DNA of 64,000 nt from Fulvivirga imtechensis AK7 (GCF_000331535.1 NZ_AMZN01000066.1:37290-101289), one strand, 5' to 3'; counted from the first letter of the stretch, positions 25,514-35,126 are shown. Notes: a model not told the origin generated them from the sequence alone. Made by a program: numbers and translations.

Positions 25514-25598
25514 GTGGTTAGTGTCTCACTAACCACTGTCCCAACCATTTATTCATCAATCCCAATCCAATCCCATGGTTAGTGTCCCCACTAACCAT
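25514..25598. repeat. Two tandem hairpins with a compensatory base change
   Basis: Hairpin 1 is GTGGTTAGTG-TCT-CACTAACCAC (25514-25536). Hairpin 2 is ATGGTTAGTG-TCCC-CACTAACCAT (25575-25598). The stems are identical except that the closing G-C pair of the first is A-T in the second. They lie between the aldo/keto reductase stop and the SecA-like gene and lack T-tracts. Confidence 0.75.
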
Positions 25599-25745
25599 TC
25601 ATCCATTCACCTCCATTCACTCACCAAGCCAGCCAAAAAGACACACTTTCCTAATAAAAACTACTCAAATTAAGCCATTCTGGCCGAAAATTTTCCCTGG
25701 ATTAAGAGTTGATAGGTATTTAGGACAACTTTTAAATTCAGGTTA

Positions 25746-28184
25746 ATGCCTCACCTTCTGAAAAAGCTGCTCCCCTCCGGATATATCGAAAGCGACACTA
25801 CGAGATATAGATTATTGTTGCAACACATTCGGAAGAGAGAGGTTGCACTGCAACCACTTAGTGATAGTGGATTGCGAAAACGATGTGCCCGATTGGAGGA
25901 GGAAATCAACAACTTAACCCCTGAGGAGCAGCTTATAGAAGCATATGCTTTGGCCAGTGAAGCCGCAGCCCGAATATTAAAAATGCGACCATATAATGTT
26001 CAGATTATAGCAGCAATTGCCTTAAATGAAGGAAAGGTGATCGAAATGGCAACAGGAGAAGGAAAAACACTGGTGGCTACCATGCCGGCCTATCTCAACG
26101 CGCTTCTGAAAAATAATGTCCACATCCATACGTTTAATGATTACCTGGCCAGGCGTGATGCAGAGTGGATGAAGCCTTTATATCATTTCCTTGGATTGAC
26201 AGTAGGGTGTATTCAGGAAAAGCAGAATAACCAACAGCGCAAAGAGATCTATAAAAACCAGCTAGTTTACCTGACAGCTAAAGAGGGTGGTTTTGATTTC
26301 CTGAAAAATTTTCTGGCCACTACTACAGACGAAATAATTCAGGAGAAAAGAAATTTCGCCATTATAGATGAAGTAGATTCCTTATTGATCGATGAGGCGC
26401 GGGTACCTTTGGTTATTGCGGGTGAGGAACAGGATCAGTTGCATATAAGTTTTAAAGAGATAACTAAAATAGTGTGCAAGTTACAGCAGCAAGTTCATTT
26501 TCAAACTGACGAATACGCGCTTAACATATTCTTAACTGACCTGGGACTTACGGAAGTAGAACGACTGCTAAATTGTAAGAACCTCTATGCACCTGAAAAT
26601 GAAGAACTGCTTGTCAAGGTCAATCTTTCGTTGCAGGCACACTACCTTCTTCATCGCGATACCGATTATATCGTTCGAAACGACCAGATAGAGTTGGTCG
26701 ATGAATTTACCGGCAGGGTAATGGACAATCGTAAATGGCCACACGGCCTACAGGCGGCAATAGAGGCTAAGGAAGGCCTGGAGGTTCAACCCGAAGGGAA
26801 GATATTGGGAAAGACAACGCTCCAGCATTTTTTTCGTACCTACGATAAGCTTAGTGGTATGACTGGTACGGCCAGGGCCGCTGCAGAAGAATTCGCGGAA
26901 TTCTATCATATGCCTGTTTTTGTTGTTCCTCCCAACCGCCCAAACATGAGGGTAGATTATGAAGATCTGATTTTTCCGGACCGGCAATCTAAGTATAAAG
27001 CAATTGCGGAAGAGATAGAAAAAGCACATCAAACAGGAAGACCTGTGCTTGTAGGTACGGCAACTATTGAAGAATCGGAACATCTGGCCGGACTTTTAAT
27101 TAGCCGAGACATCAATGTGCAGGTTTTGAATGCAAAGAATGATGAAGAGGAGGCAAAAATTATTGCCCGGGCAGGCAAACTTGGAGCTGTCACTATCTCT
27201 ACCAATATGGCAGGCAGAGGCACTGATATCAAGCTGGGGGGAGAGGAAGGAGAGTGCAGGGAGGAAATATTAGAACTGGGTGGACTTTACGTTATCGGCA
27301 CCAATCGGTTTGAAAGCAGAAGAATTGATGACCAACTGAGGGGAAGGGCAGGAAGACAGGGAGATCCTGGGGCCTCTCGCTTTTTTATCAGCTTAGAGGA
27401 TAATCTCTTGAAAAAGCATGGAATTGATGAACTGATCCCCAGGCGTTTCAGAGAGGCTACTACCACTCCTGAAATAAATAATTCCATTATCAGAAGAGAG
27501 GTCAACAGGACACAGCGCATTGTTGAAGGTAAGAATTTCGACATCAAAAAAACACTGTGGCAGTATGCCTCCTTTGTGGAAGTGCAGCGTTCCATCATTC
27601 TTGAAAAAAGGCAGGACATCGTGCTTGGGGAGTGGACTGGTTTGTGGGAAAACAGTGCAGATTACAAAGTTCTGATGCAAAAATATGGAGCGCAGACTGT
27701 GAAAAAGGCAGAACAGCAAATGGCACTTGCCATTATAGATAAGCATTGGGCAGACTACCTCGAAGAGGCAGACCGAATTCGCCTCGGAATCCACCTGGTG
27801 GCGATTGGTGGACTTAACCCTTTTCGCGAATTTCAGAAGCAGCTTACCGAACTGTTTGAAAAATTGTTAGCGGATATCGACAGGGAAATAATCGATAGGA
27901 TGAATACCGTGACAATTACACCTGATGGTGTTGATCTGGGAAAAGAAGGCCTGCAACGCCCCGGTTCAACCTGGACTTACCTGGTGAACGATAACCCGTT
28001 TGGCGATAAGCTGGAGTCGATGCTAAAGAGTAGTAGCGACATAGGGTTTGCCGCAGGAGCAGCACTACAGATTCCACTTTTAGCTGCCTATTTTATTGTA
28101 AAAAAACTATTCGCAAAGAAGCGGGAGCCTGGTGATAGCAATCGGCAGCAGGCAGAATCAGTAGGCAAATCGCTTAACCAATAA
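25746..28184 (+). CDS. Divergent SecA paralogue with hydrophobic C-terminal tail
   Basis: 812 residues with a SecA motor. Walker A is MATGEGKTL (about 101-109) and the DEAD-type box is DEVDSLLIDEARVP (208-221). VGTATIEESE, TNMAGRGTDI and the arginine fingers LRGRAGRQGDPG follow, with a helical scaffold near IIDKHWADYLEEADRIRLGIH. It departs from housekeeping SecA in three ways. It is shorter than the usual Bacteroidota SecA of over 1000 residues. The canonical GTNNEFGFDYLRD is replaced by LTAKEGGFDFLKN. It lacks the Cys-rich zinc tail and instead ends with a hydrophobic segment at about 766-788 (IGFAAGAALQIPLLAAYFIV). Probably an accessory export ATPase; substrates unknown. Confidence 0.85.
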   Translation: MPHLLKKLLPSGYIESDTTRYRLLLQHIRKREVALQPLSDSGLRKRCARLEEEINNLTPEEQLIEAYALASEAAARILKMRPYNVQIIAAIALNEGKVIEMATGEGKTLVATMPAYLNALLKNNVHIHTFNDYLARRDAEWMKPLYHFLGLTVGCIQEKQNNQQRKEIYKNQLVYLTAKEGGFDFLKNFLATTTDEIIQEKRNFAIIDEVDSLLIDEARVPLVIAGEEQDQLHISFKEITKIVCKLQQQVHFQTDEYALNIFLTDLGLTEVERLLNCKNLYAPENEELLVKVNLSLQAHYLLHRDTDYIVRNDQIELVDEFTGRVMDNRKWPHGLQAAIEAKEGLEVQPEGKILGKTTLQHFFRTYDKLSGMTGTARAAAEEFAEFYHMPVFVVPPNRPNMRVDYEDLIFPDRQSKYKAIAEEIEKAHQTGRPVLVGTATIEESEHLAGLLISRDINVQVLNAKNDEEEAKIIARAGKLGAVTISTNMAGRGTDIKLGGEEGECREEILELGGLYVIGTNRFESRRIDDQLRGRAGRQGDPGASRFFISLEDNLLKKHGIDELIPRRFREATTTPEINNSIIRREVNRTQRIVEGKNFDIKKTLWQYASFVEVQRSIILEKRQDIVLGEWTGLWENSADYKVLMQKYGAQTVKKAEQQMALAIIDKHWADYLEEADRIRLGIHLVAIGGLNPFREFQKQLTELFEKLLADIDREIIDRMNTVTITPDGVDLGKEGLQRPGSTWTYLVNDNPFGDKLESMLKSSSDIGFAAGAALQIPLLAAYFIVKKLFAKKREPGDSNRQQAESVGKSLNQ

Positions 28185-28439
28185 TTATTCAGAAGATTTC
28201 TGCCTTTCGATTAACCAAACACCAAACATCAAACAACAAACAGACAGAAGCAGTCGGCAAATTACTTATCAGTAGCTATTTACAATACCTCGGACATCCG
28301 ATTAACCAATAACGACTAACGAATAACGAATAACGATTAACCATTCAACCACAACAAACAATCTTCCACCAGCAGTTGCATTTAACTATCTGAAAGTCCA
28401 ATTTTGTGGATTGCCAAACTTTTAGCCGCACAATAGCCT
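28185..28439. other. Intergenic region with short-period repeats
   Basis: No gene seen. It contains degenerate units such as AACACCAAACATCAAACAACAAAC and CTAACGAATAACGAATAACGATTAACC ahead of uvrA. Confidence 0.5.
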
Positions 28440-31298
28440 ATGATCACTGACGAGGATGTAATGAAACAAGGGGACGAGCACGATATAACAGGCTATGACA
28501 ACATCGAAATTATAGGGGCGCGCGAGCACAACCTGAAAAATGTCAACCTTACTTTTCCCAGAAATAAATTGGTAGTGATCACCGGTATCAGTGGCAGTGG
28601 TAAATCATCGCTTGCCTTTGATACCATCTATGCCGAAGGACAGCGCAGATACATGGAGAGCTTCAGCGCCTATGCCCGTTCTTTTATCGGGAACCTTGAA
28701 AGGCCGGACGTGGATAAGATCAATGGGTTGAGCCCGGTGATTTCTATCGAGCAAAAAACTACATCCAGAAATCCCCGATCTACAGTAGGCACGGTTACTG
28801 AGATTTACGATTTTATGCGACTTCTTTTCGCCCGCGCGGGTGAGGCCTACTCCTATATTACAGGAGAAAAAATGGTACGGCAGTCTGAAGATCAGATCCT
28901 GGATCATATTTTTAACGCTTTTGAAGGCCAAAAGCTGACTATTCTGGCTCCAGTGGTAAAAGGAAGGAAGGGTCACTACCGTGAGTTGTTCCAGCAGATC
29001 AGGAAAAGTGGATATTCTAAAGTTAGAGTGGATGGGGAACTACAGGAGCTGGCGCCAAAAATGCAGGTCGATCGATACAAGACCCACGATATTGAAATTG
29101 TAATAGATCGAATCGTTGTCGATCAGAACGACCGCTACAGGATCAGCCAGTCGCTGGGAACAGCGCTGAAACAGGGAGAGGGAGTACTGATGCTTCTTGA
29201 TCAGGAAAACCAGATACATCACTTTTCAAAATACCTGATGGATCCGAAGTCCGGGTTGTCATATGACGAGCCGGCACCAAATACCTTTTCATTTAATTCT
29301 CCCTATGGAGCTTGCCCTAAATGTAACGGCCTTGGCGTGATAGAAGAGATCACTGAGGAGTCTGTTATTCCTGATAAGTCATTGAGTATCAGCAGGGGAG
29401 GTATCCTTCCGTTGGGCGAATTTCGAGACATCTGGATCTTTAAAAAGATCGAGGCAATTCTTAAAAGATATAAAGTTAACCTGACTACTCCTATAAAAGA
29501 TATCCCTGAAGAGGTGCTGAAAACGCTTTTGCATGGAGATGCTGTACCAGTTGCCGTCAAATCAGTGAAGTATCCGGGCACCGATTGGAATACAAAGTTC
29601 GAAGGCATTATTAATTTTCTGGAAAAGCAACGAGAAGGTGGTTCCGATAAGATTCAGCAATGGGTGAATGATTTCACTATCTCCGTAACCTGCCCTGAAT
29701 GCAATGGCGCCAGGTTAAAAAAAGAAGCTCTACATTTTTTAATAGATCATCAAAATATTGCCCAACTGGCCCAATATGATATTAAAACGTTATGGACATG
29801 GTTTGATGGTCTTGAATTGCGGTTGTCGGATAAGCAAAATGTCATTGCCGCTGAAGTTTTGAAGGAAATTAGAAAGCGTATTGGCTTTTTGTTGGATGTA
29901 GGACTGGACTACCTGCACCTCAACAGGCCGTTAAGGACACTCTCCGGTGGTGAAGCACAGCGGATCAGACTGGCAACACAAATAGGCACCCAACTAGTAG
30001 GAGTTTTATACATTCTCGATGAGCCAAGTATTGGATTACATCAGAGGGATAATGTAAAGCTTATCAAGGCACTGAAAGACTTGCGCGATCTGGGCAATTC
30101 CGTGATCGTTGTTGAGCATGACAAGGATATGATGCTGGAATCAGATTATGTGATCGATATTGGCCCTGGTGCCGGTCGTCACGGTGGGCATATTGTGGCT
30201 CAGGGTACACCTAAGGAATTTCTAAAGCAAAACAGTGCCACAGCCGATTACCTCAAAGGAAAGCGTAATATCGAGCTGCCTGAAGAGAGAAGATCCGGAA
30301 ATGGAAAACATTTAAAACTTACAGGTGCCAAAGGGCACAATCTGAAAAATGTAGATCTCGAGATCCCACTGGGTACTTTAACGCTCATAACCGGAGTTTC
30401 CGGAAGCGGCAAGTCAACATTGATCCACGATACGCTCTTCCCTATTTTAAACCAGAAGTTCTATCGCTCAAGAAAAGAACCTTTGGAATACGACAAAATA
30501 AAGGGTCTTGAACATCTCGATAAAGTAATAGAGGTAGACCAGTCGCCAATTGGTCGGACCCCACGATCTAACCCGGCTACATACACTGGAGTATTTACAG
30601 ACATCCGCTCCTTGTTTGCCGAATTGCCGGAGGCAAAGATCAGAGGCTACAAACCTGGCAGGTTTTCATTCAACGTGAAAGGCGGTCGTTGCGAAACCTG
30701 CGAAGGCGCCGGACTTCGGTTGATAGAGATGGATTTTCTACCGGATGTGCATGTGCCTTGTGAAACCTGCAAGGGCAAGCGCTATAACCGTGAAACCCTG
30801 GAGGTGCGATTTAAAGGAAAATCCATATCGGATGTGCTGGAAATGACCGTAGAGGAGGCCGTGGATTTTTTTGAAAATCAACCAAAAATCGTCCGAAAGA
30901 TAAAAACATTAAATGATGTAGGCCTCGGTTATATCTCTTTAGGGCAGCATGCTACCACTTTGTCCGGTGGGGAGGCCCAAAGAGTGAAGCTATCTACAGA
31001 GTTGTCCAAAAAGGATACCGGCAAAACACTCTATATCCTTGATGAACCTACCACCGGATTGCACTTCCAGGACATTCAGCACCTGCTGGACGTGCTCAAC
31101 CGTTTGGTAGATAAGGGAAATACCGTACTCATCATCGAACACAATATGGACGTGATAAAAGTAGCCGATTACATCGTTGACCTCGGGCCGGAGGGAGGCA
31201 ACGGAGGAGGTACCATTGTTTGCTCCGGAACACCTGAAGAAGTTATTAAGAATAAGAAAAGCTATACCGCTAAATTCTTAGAACCAGAGTTGAAATAG
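28440..31298 (+). CDS. uvrA: Excinuclease ABC subunit A (UvrA)
   Basis: 952 residues, full length. UvrA is the damage sensor of nucleotide excision repair and acts as a dimer with UvrB. Two ABC ATPase modules are present: Walker A GISGSGKSSLAFD and GVSGSGKSTLIHD, signatures LSGGEAQRIRLA and LSGGEAQRVKLS, and Walker B LYILDEPS/LYILDEPT. The zinc modules appear as CPKCNGLG/CPECNGARL and CETCEGAG/CETCKGKRYN. It is transcribed alone after a repeat-rich intergenic region. uvrC lies about 20 kb away on the other strand. Confidence 0.98.
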   Translation: MITDEDVMKQGDEHDITGYDNIEIIGAREHNLKNVNLTFPRNKLVVITGISGSGKSSLAFDTIYAEGQRRYMESFSAYARSFIGNLERPDVDKINGLSPVISIEQKTTSRNPRSTVGTVTEIYDFMRLLFARAGEAYSYITGEKMVRQSEDQILDHIFNAFEGQKLTILAPVVKGRKGHYRELFQQIRKSGYSKVRVDGELQELAPKMQVDRYKTHDIEIVIDRIVVDQNDRYRISQSLGTALKQGEGVLMLLDQENQIHHFSKYLMDPKSGLSYDEPAPNTFSFNSPYGACPKCNGLGVIEEITEESVIPDKSLSISRGGILPLGEFRDIWIFKKIEAILKRYKVNLTTPIKDIPEEVLKTLLHGDAVPVAVKSVKYPGTDWNTKFEGIINFLEKQREGGSDKIQQWVNDFTISVTCPECNGARLKKEALHFLIDHQNIAQLAQYDIKTLWTWFDGLELRLSDKQNVIAAEVLKEIRKRIGFLLDVGLDYLHLNRPLRTLSGGEAQRIRLATQIGTQLVGVLYILDEPSIGLHQRDNVKLIKALKDLRDLGNSVIVVEHDKDMMLESDYVIDIGPGAGRHGGHIVAQGTPKEFLKQNSATADYLKGKRNIELPEERRSGNGKHLKLTGAKGHNLKNVDLEIPLGTLTLITGVSGSGKSTLIHDTLFPILNQKFYRSRKEPLEYDKIKGLEHLDKVIEVDQSPIGRTPRSNPATYTGVFTDIRSLFAELPEAKIRGYKPGRFSFNVKGGRCETCEGAGLRLIEMDFLPDVHVPCETCKGKRYNRETLEVRFKGKSISDVLEMTVEEAVDFFENQPKIVRKIKTLNDVGLGYISLGQHATTLSGGEAQRVKLSTELSKKDTGKTLYILDEPTTGLHFQDIQHLLDVLNRLVDKGNTVLIIEHNMDVIKVADYIVDLGPEGGNGGGTIVCSGTPEEVIKNKKSYTAKFLEPELK

Positions 31299-31322
31299 AG
31301 CTTCGTTAAACTCCTCGTTTTC

Positions 31323-31352
31323 TTGGATTTTTGAAAAAATAAATTACTTTTA
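31323..31352 (+). promoter_or_regulatory. Putative promoter of the tandem solute-binding genes
   Basis: TTG (31323-31325), 19 nt, then TACTTTTA (31345-31352), close to the Bacteroidota TTG-N19-TAnnTTTG arrangement, ending 24 nt before the ATG at 31376. Confidence 0.35.
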
Positions 31353-31375
31353 GGTAGTAAAATACCTGAACTGTA

Positions 31376-32242
31376 ATGAAAAATTTAAACCTTAAGAAGT
31401 TATTTAGACTCTTTGTTGTTGTCTTTCTGGCTGTTAACCCCTTTAACTTATTTGCTCAACTAAAAGGCGATACCTATGCGGCCGCAAAGGCAAAAGGATC
31501 TGCTAATTGGGTGCTTACCTATGCTGAAAGCCCTGGCTTCGCGGCGAAGAAAAATGGTGCGATGGTCGGTATTACTGTCGATATCATGCGGAAGTTCGAA
31601 GAATTCATAGAACAAAAACATGGTATTCAAGTAAATATGGCCTACGAGGCTAAAGACCCAAACAACTTCACGCTTTTTCTTGATGAAGTAAATAAGGCTC
31701 ATGGCGGGGTTTTTGGCTTGAGTAATACAACAATAACAGACGCCCGGAAGAAAATGTATAGCTTCAGCCCTCCTTATATTACCAATATCGGTATGGTGCT
31801 GACACACAATTCCGTTCCTACCATGAACAACATCAGCGAGATCGCTGATAAGTTTGCGGGTATGACAGCCGTTACCATCAAAAATTCCACTAACGAGAAA
31901 ACCATTCAGGAAATAAAAAGGAAGTATTACCCAAGTCTAACGATCGAGTATGTGCCTTCTTTCGGTGATGCTATGCAAAGGGTCATCAATGATCCCAAAG
32001 CTTTTACAAATGTAGACTTCACTTACTACTTTGAAGCAATTCAGAATCGACTACCTGTTAAAAGACACCCTGGTGGAGATGAGAGCACTGAACAGTTTGG
32101 CATTATTATGCCCAAGAGCAACGATTGGGCTCCGCTACTTGAAGAGTTTATGAATTCATTTGTTGGCAGTGTTGAATACAAAAAGATTGTTGCTACTAAC
32201 CTGGGGCAAAGTGCTATGAAATTTTTGGATACCTTAAAGTAA
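31376..32242 (+). CDS. Periplasmic solute-binding protein family 3, copy 1
   Basis: 288 residues: a signal peptide (cleavage near NLFAQ), then an amino-acid-binding-type (SBP family 3) two-lobed domain with VGITVDIMRKFEEFI, HGGVFGLSNTTITDARKKMYSFSPPYITN and FGIIMPKSNDWAPLL. These proteins normally deliver solutes to ABC permeases, but no permease or ATPase gene is nearby. The gene is followed 3 nt later by a clear paralogue with the same landmarks, so this is a tandem duplication. The ligand is unknown. Confidence 0.85.
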   Translation: MKNLNLKKLFRLFVVVFLAVNPFNLFAQLKGDTYAAAKAKGSANWVLTYAESPGFAAKKNGAMVGITVDIMRKFEEFIEQKHGIQVNMAYEAKDPNNFTLFLDEVNKAHGGVFGLSNTTITDARKKMYSFSPPYITNIGMVLTHNSVPTMNNISEIADKFAGMTAVTIKNSTNEKTIQEIKRKYYPSLTIEYVPSFGDAMQRVINDPKAFTNVDFTYYFEAIQNRLPVKRHPGGDESTEQFGIIMPKSNDWAPLLEEFMNSFVGSVEYKKIVATNLGQSAMKFLDTLK

Positions 32243-32245
32243 ATT

Positions 32246-33091
32246 ATGCGATACTCCTTATCTGTTATATTGTTTTTCTGTACATCCGCAATTTGCGCCC
32301 AATACAATGGGGATACCTTTGCGAGTGCCAAGGCCAAAGGCAGTGCGAGTATCTATTATGTCTACTCCAATGCCCCCGGATTTGTAACCATGCAGAAAGA
32401 TGGCAGCTTTACGGGGGTATGTGTCGACATTATGAAGCAGTTTGAGTTGTTTGTGAAAGAGAAACATAATGTTACACTTAAAATAGATCCGGTGGCTAAT
32501 CACTATAGTAACTATCCGGAGTTTCTGAAGGTTGTTAAAGAGTCCAGGGGAGGAGTTTTTGGTCTTAACACCACTACTATTACGGAAAAACGAAAAGGGA
32601 TCTATGAGATCAGCCCGCCCTTCATTACCAATGTTTCCATGCTGGTCAGTAATGCTGCGGCTCCTGCACTAGGTAGTTTGCAGGAACTTCCTTCCAAGTT
32701 TGAAAATATGATAGCTCTTACCGTCCGCAATTCCAGCAATGAGAGTTCGTTGCTGGCCTGGAAAAAAAAGTATTATCCGGCAATGAAAATTGAGTATGTC
32801 AATACAAACAGTGAAGTGGTACAGCGGGTGGCATCCGAGCCAAACAAATTCACTAACATAGACTTTATATATTATTTTGAAGCACTTAGAGATGGTAAAT
32901 CTATCGTCAGACATGCGGCCGGTGACGATACTAATGAAAAATTTGGAATCATCATGCCCAAGGGTAGTGACTGGGCACCCGTTATGGCAGAGTTTTTTAG
33001 ATCGGGGTTTATGGAGAGTGCGGAATGTAAAAAAATACTGGCGACCCACCTTGGGCAAAGTGCCATGAAATTCTTCGAATCCCTAAAATGA
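32246..33091 (+). CDS. Periplasmic solute-binding protein family 3, copy 2
   Basis: 281 residues with a signal peptide (CTSAICAQ) and the same SBP-3 fold as its neighbour. Shared landmarks are YNGDTFASAKAKGSA, FTGVCVDIMKQFELFV, RGGVFGLNTTTITEKRKGIYEISPPFITN, KFTNIDFIYYFEAL, FGIIMPKGSDWAPV and a LGQSAMKF end. The ligand-facing segments differ more than the scaffold, suggesting different ligands or a paired receptor. It starts 3 nt after the first copy and is followed by a terminator hairpin. Confidence 0.85.
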   Translation: MRYSLSVILFFCTSAICAQYNGDTFASAKAKGSASIYYVYSNAPGFVTMQKDGSFTGVCVDIMKQFELFVKEKHNVTLKIDPVANHYSNYPEFLKVVKESRGGVFGLNTTTITEKRKGIYEISPPFITNVSMLVSNAAAPALGSLQELPSKFENMIALTVRNSSNESSLLAWKKKYYPAMKIEYVNTNSEVVQRVASEPNKFTNIDFIYYFEALRDGKSIVRHAAGDDTNEKFGIIMPKGSDWAPVMAEFFRSGFMESAECKKILATHLGQSAMKFFESLK

Positions 33092-33095
33092 TAGA

Positions 33096-33119
33096 AAGTG
33101 CCGCTTTTCAGCGGCACTT
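33096..33119 (+). terminator. Terminator hairpin after the solute-binding gene pair
   Basis: AAGTGCCGCT (33096-33105), loop TTTC, AGCGGCACTT (33110-33119): a 10-bp perfect stem just after the stop codon. Poor T-tract. Confidence 0.6.
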
Positions 33120-33288
33120 CTCATTCAACCAAAACCTTGAAAATTATCAACTATGAATTATTGCTTATCCTTAAAAGGCATATTTGTAGAAAAGAGTTCC
33201 CATAGTATAAAATAAAAAAATTTTACCTGCCGATTAATCACTCGTTCTATTGTCTTTTGCTAATATTACACCGGCTATCACAAAAGGC

Positions 33289-34611
33289 ATGCTCATGGTA
33301 TCAGAACACATCAAAAAAATTCCAATACCAGAAACAGAATATCCGAGACTGGTGATTCTCGGAGGCGGTTTTGCAGGTATTACACTGGTAAAAAAGCTTA
33401 GTAATCTGCCACTCCAGATAGTTTTATTTGATCGGAATAACTACCATACCTTTCAGCCCCTGCTTTACCAGGTGGCTACTGCGGGCCTGGAGCCTGACTC
33501 CATAGCAGGGCCGCTTCGAAAGCAGTTAGAGTCAATAAAGAATTTTTATTTCCGAATGGCAGAGGTTCATGTCATACATGCAAAAGAAAAATACATTGAG
33601 ACGGAAATAGGCGCTATGTCCTACGACCACCTGGTGATAGCTACCGGTTCCAGGACCAACTTCTTTGGCAATGATTCCATTATGACCCATGCATTTCCAT
33701 TGAAGCAAATCCCCCAGGCCCTTGATCTGAGAAGCCATATTTTGCAAAACTTTGAAGCTGCTACCGTTACAACTGATGCTGACCAACTGGAGTCAATGAT
33801 GAATATTGTAATTGTTGGAGGCGGCCCTACCGGTGTGGAAGTAGCAGGAGCTCTCGGGGAGCTGAAGAAGAATGTGCTGCCCTCAGATTATCCGGATCTC
33901 GATTTTGATCATATGAATATCATACTGCTCGAGGGCACATCTCGCCTACTTGGGGGAATGTCTGAGTTCGCTTCACGGAAAGCCATCAAATATTTAAAAA
34001 AGTTTGATGTTCAGGTTCGGCTCAGTACCATGGTTACTTCATACGATGGGCTGGTGGCTGAGCTCAGCAATGGTTCTAGTATTAAGACCCATACCTTAAT
34101 ATGGGCGGCAGGGGTCAAAGGCAATTATCCTGATGGTATCGCTCCTACATCCATCGAAAAAGCACGGCTGTTGGTGGATGAGTATAACCGGTTGCTGGAT
34201 TATGATGATATATACGCCATAGGCGACATTGCGCTAATGAAATCCAAAGATTACCCGTATGGTCACCCTATGCTCGCTCCCGTTGCTATACAGCAGGGAA
34301 ACAACCTGGCAAAGAATCTCAAAAGAATGCTTAAGAGCAAACCAATGAAGCCTTTCCAGTATTATGACAAAGGCTCGATGGCCACTATAGGTAGAAATAA
34401 GGCAGTAGTTGATTTGGGTAAACTAAGGTTCGGAGGGCTGTTTGCCTGGATGATCTGGATGTTTGTACATTTGATATCGATCATTGGCTTTCGCAACAGG
34501 CTTATTGTGTTCAGTAATTGGGTGTGGAATTACTTTACCTATGATAAAGGTACCCGTTTGATCATCAGAAAATTTATCCCCAAACATAAGGCTAATGACG
34601 TAACAGTATGA
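33289..34611 (+). CDS. ndh: Type II NADH:quinone oxidoreductase (NDH-2)
   Basis: About 440 residues: a monotopic membrane flavoprotein that passes electrons from NADH to quinone without pumping protons. The FAD site is VILGGGFAGITLVKKL, the quinone-side motif is YHTFQPLLYQVATAGLEPDSIA, and the NADH site is IVIVGGGPTGVEVAGALGELK. Then come TLIWAAGVKG, the FAD loop YAIGDIAL and a C-terminal amphipathic membrane anchor (GLFAWMIWMFVHLISIIGFRNR). ATG 33289 (or 33295) is preferred to the upstream TTG. The stop overlaps the next small membrane gene by 4 nt. Confidence 0.92.
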   Translation: MLMVSEHIKKIPIPETEYPRLVILGGGFAGITLVKKLSNLPLQIVLFDRNNYHTFQPLLYQVATAGLEPDSIAGPLRKQLESIKNFYFRMAEVHVIHAKEKYIETEIGAMSYDHLVIATGSRTNFFGNDSIMTHAFPLKQIPQALDLRSHILQNFEAATVTTDADQLESMMNIVIVGGGPTGVEVAGALGELKKNVLPSDYPDLDFDHMNIILLEGTSRLLGGMSEFASRKAIKYLKKFDVQVRLSTMVTSYDGLVAELSNGSSIKTHTLIWAAGVKGNYPDGIAPTSIEKARLLVDEYNRLLDYDDIYAIGDIALMKSKDYPYGHPMLAPVAIQQGNNLAKNLKRMLKSKPMKPFQYYDKGSMATIGRNKAVVDLGKLRFGGLFAWMIWMFVHLISIIGFRNRLIVFSNWVWNYFTYDKGTRLIIRKFIPKHKANDVTV

Positions 34612-34853
34612 AGGGCTTATCTATTCAATATCTGATGGGAGGGCTTATGGTGGCCTTCTCATTTTATCAAATATATACCGCTGATTTTTGGGAGGCGTCT
34701 TTATATATTTCTGCCGGCCTTGCCTTCATAGTTATGGGGCTGCTCAAAAACGAAGTATTTCCCCGCCAGAAGAAGATTTTAAATGCAGTTTCCTGGCTAT
34801 TGATACTGCTGGCCGTATTTCTTTTCCTGTTCCTGGTGCGTACGGATGGCTGA
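34608..34853 (+). CDS. Small three-helix membrane protein next to NDH-2
   Basis: 81 residues, with ATG overlapping the NDH-2 stop (ATGA). It has three hydrophobic segments (about 6-25, 28-46 and 58-77) and a basic loop (PRQKK). I do not recognise a family. Tight coupling suggests it assists or anchors the dehydrogenase, but that is inference from position only. Confidence 0.7.
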   Translation: MKGLSIQYLMGGLMVAFSFYQIYTADFWEASLYISAGLAFIVMGLLKNEVFPRQKKILNAVSWLLILLAVFLFLFLVRTDG

Positions 34854-35126
34854 AATTTTTCCCGGGTATAAGCAAAATCAGGAGCCGGTAGTTAATTGAT
34901 CCTATTTTATTTCACCAAAGGGAGTTTGATATAAAAGCTTGAAGATAGGGATCATCCGGTGCAATTCAAGCCTCCTGGACACACATTTCGGTAAATAGCT
35001 CGAAGCAAATTCCACTGGAGGGAGAATTAAATCCACTGATCAAAAATTTAGGCTTCAAGAACAGAATATTCATTAATTTTACTCTAATGGCTTCTGTAGT
35101 TGCAGAAGCGGAAGGAGGTATGTCGA

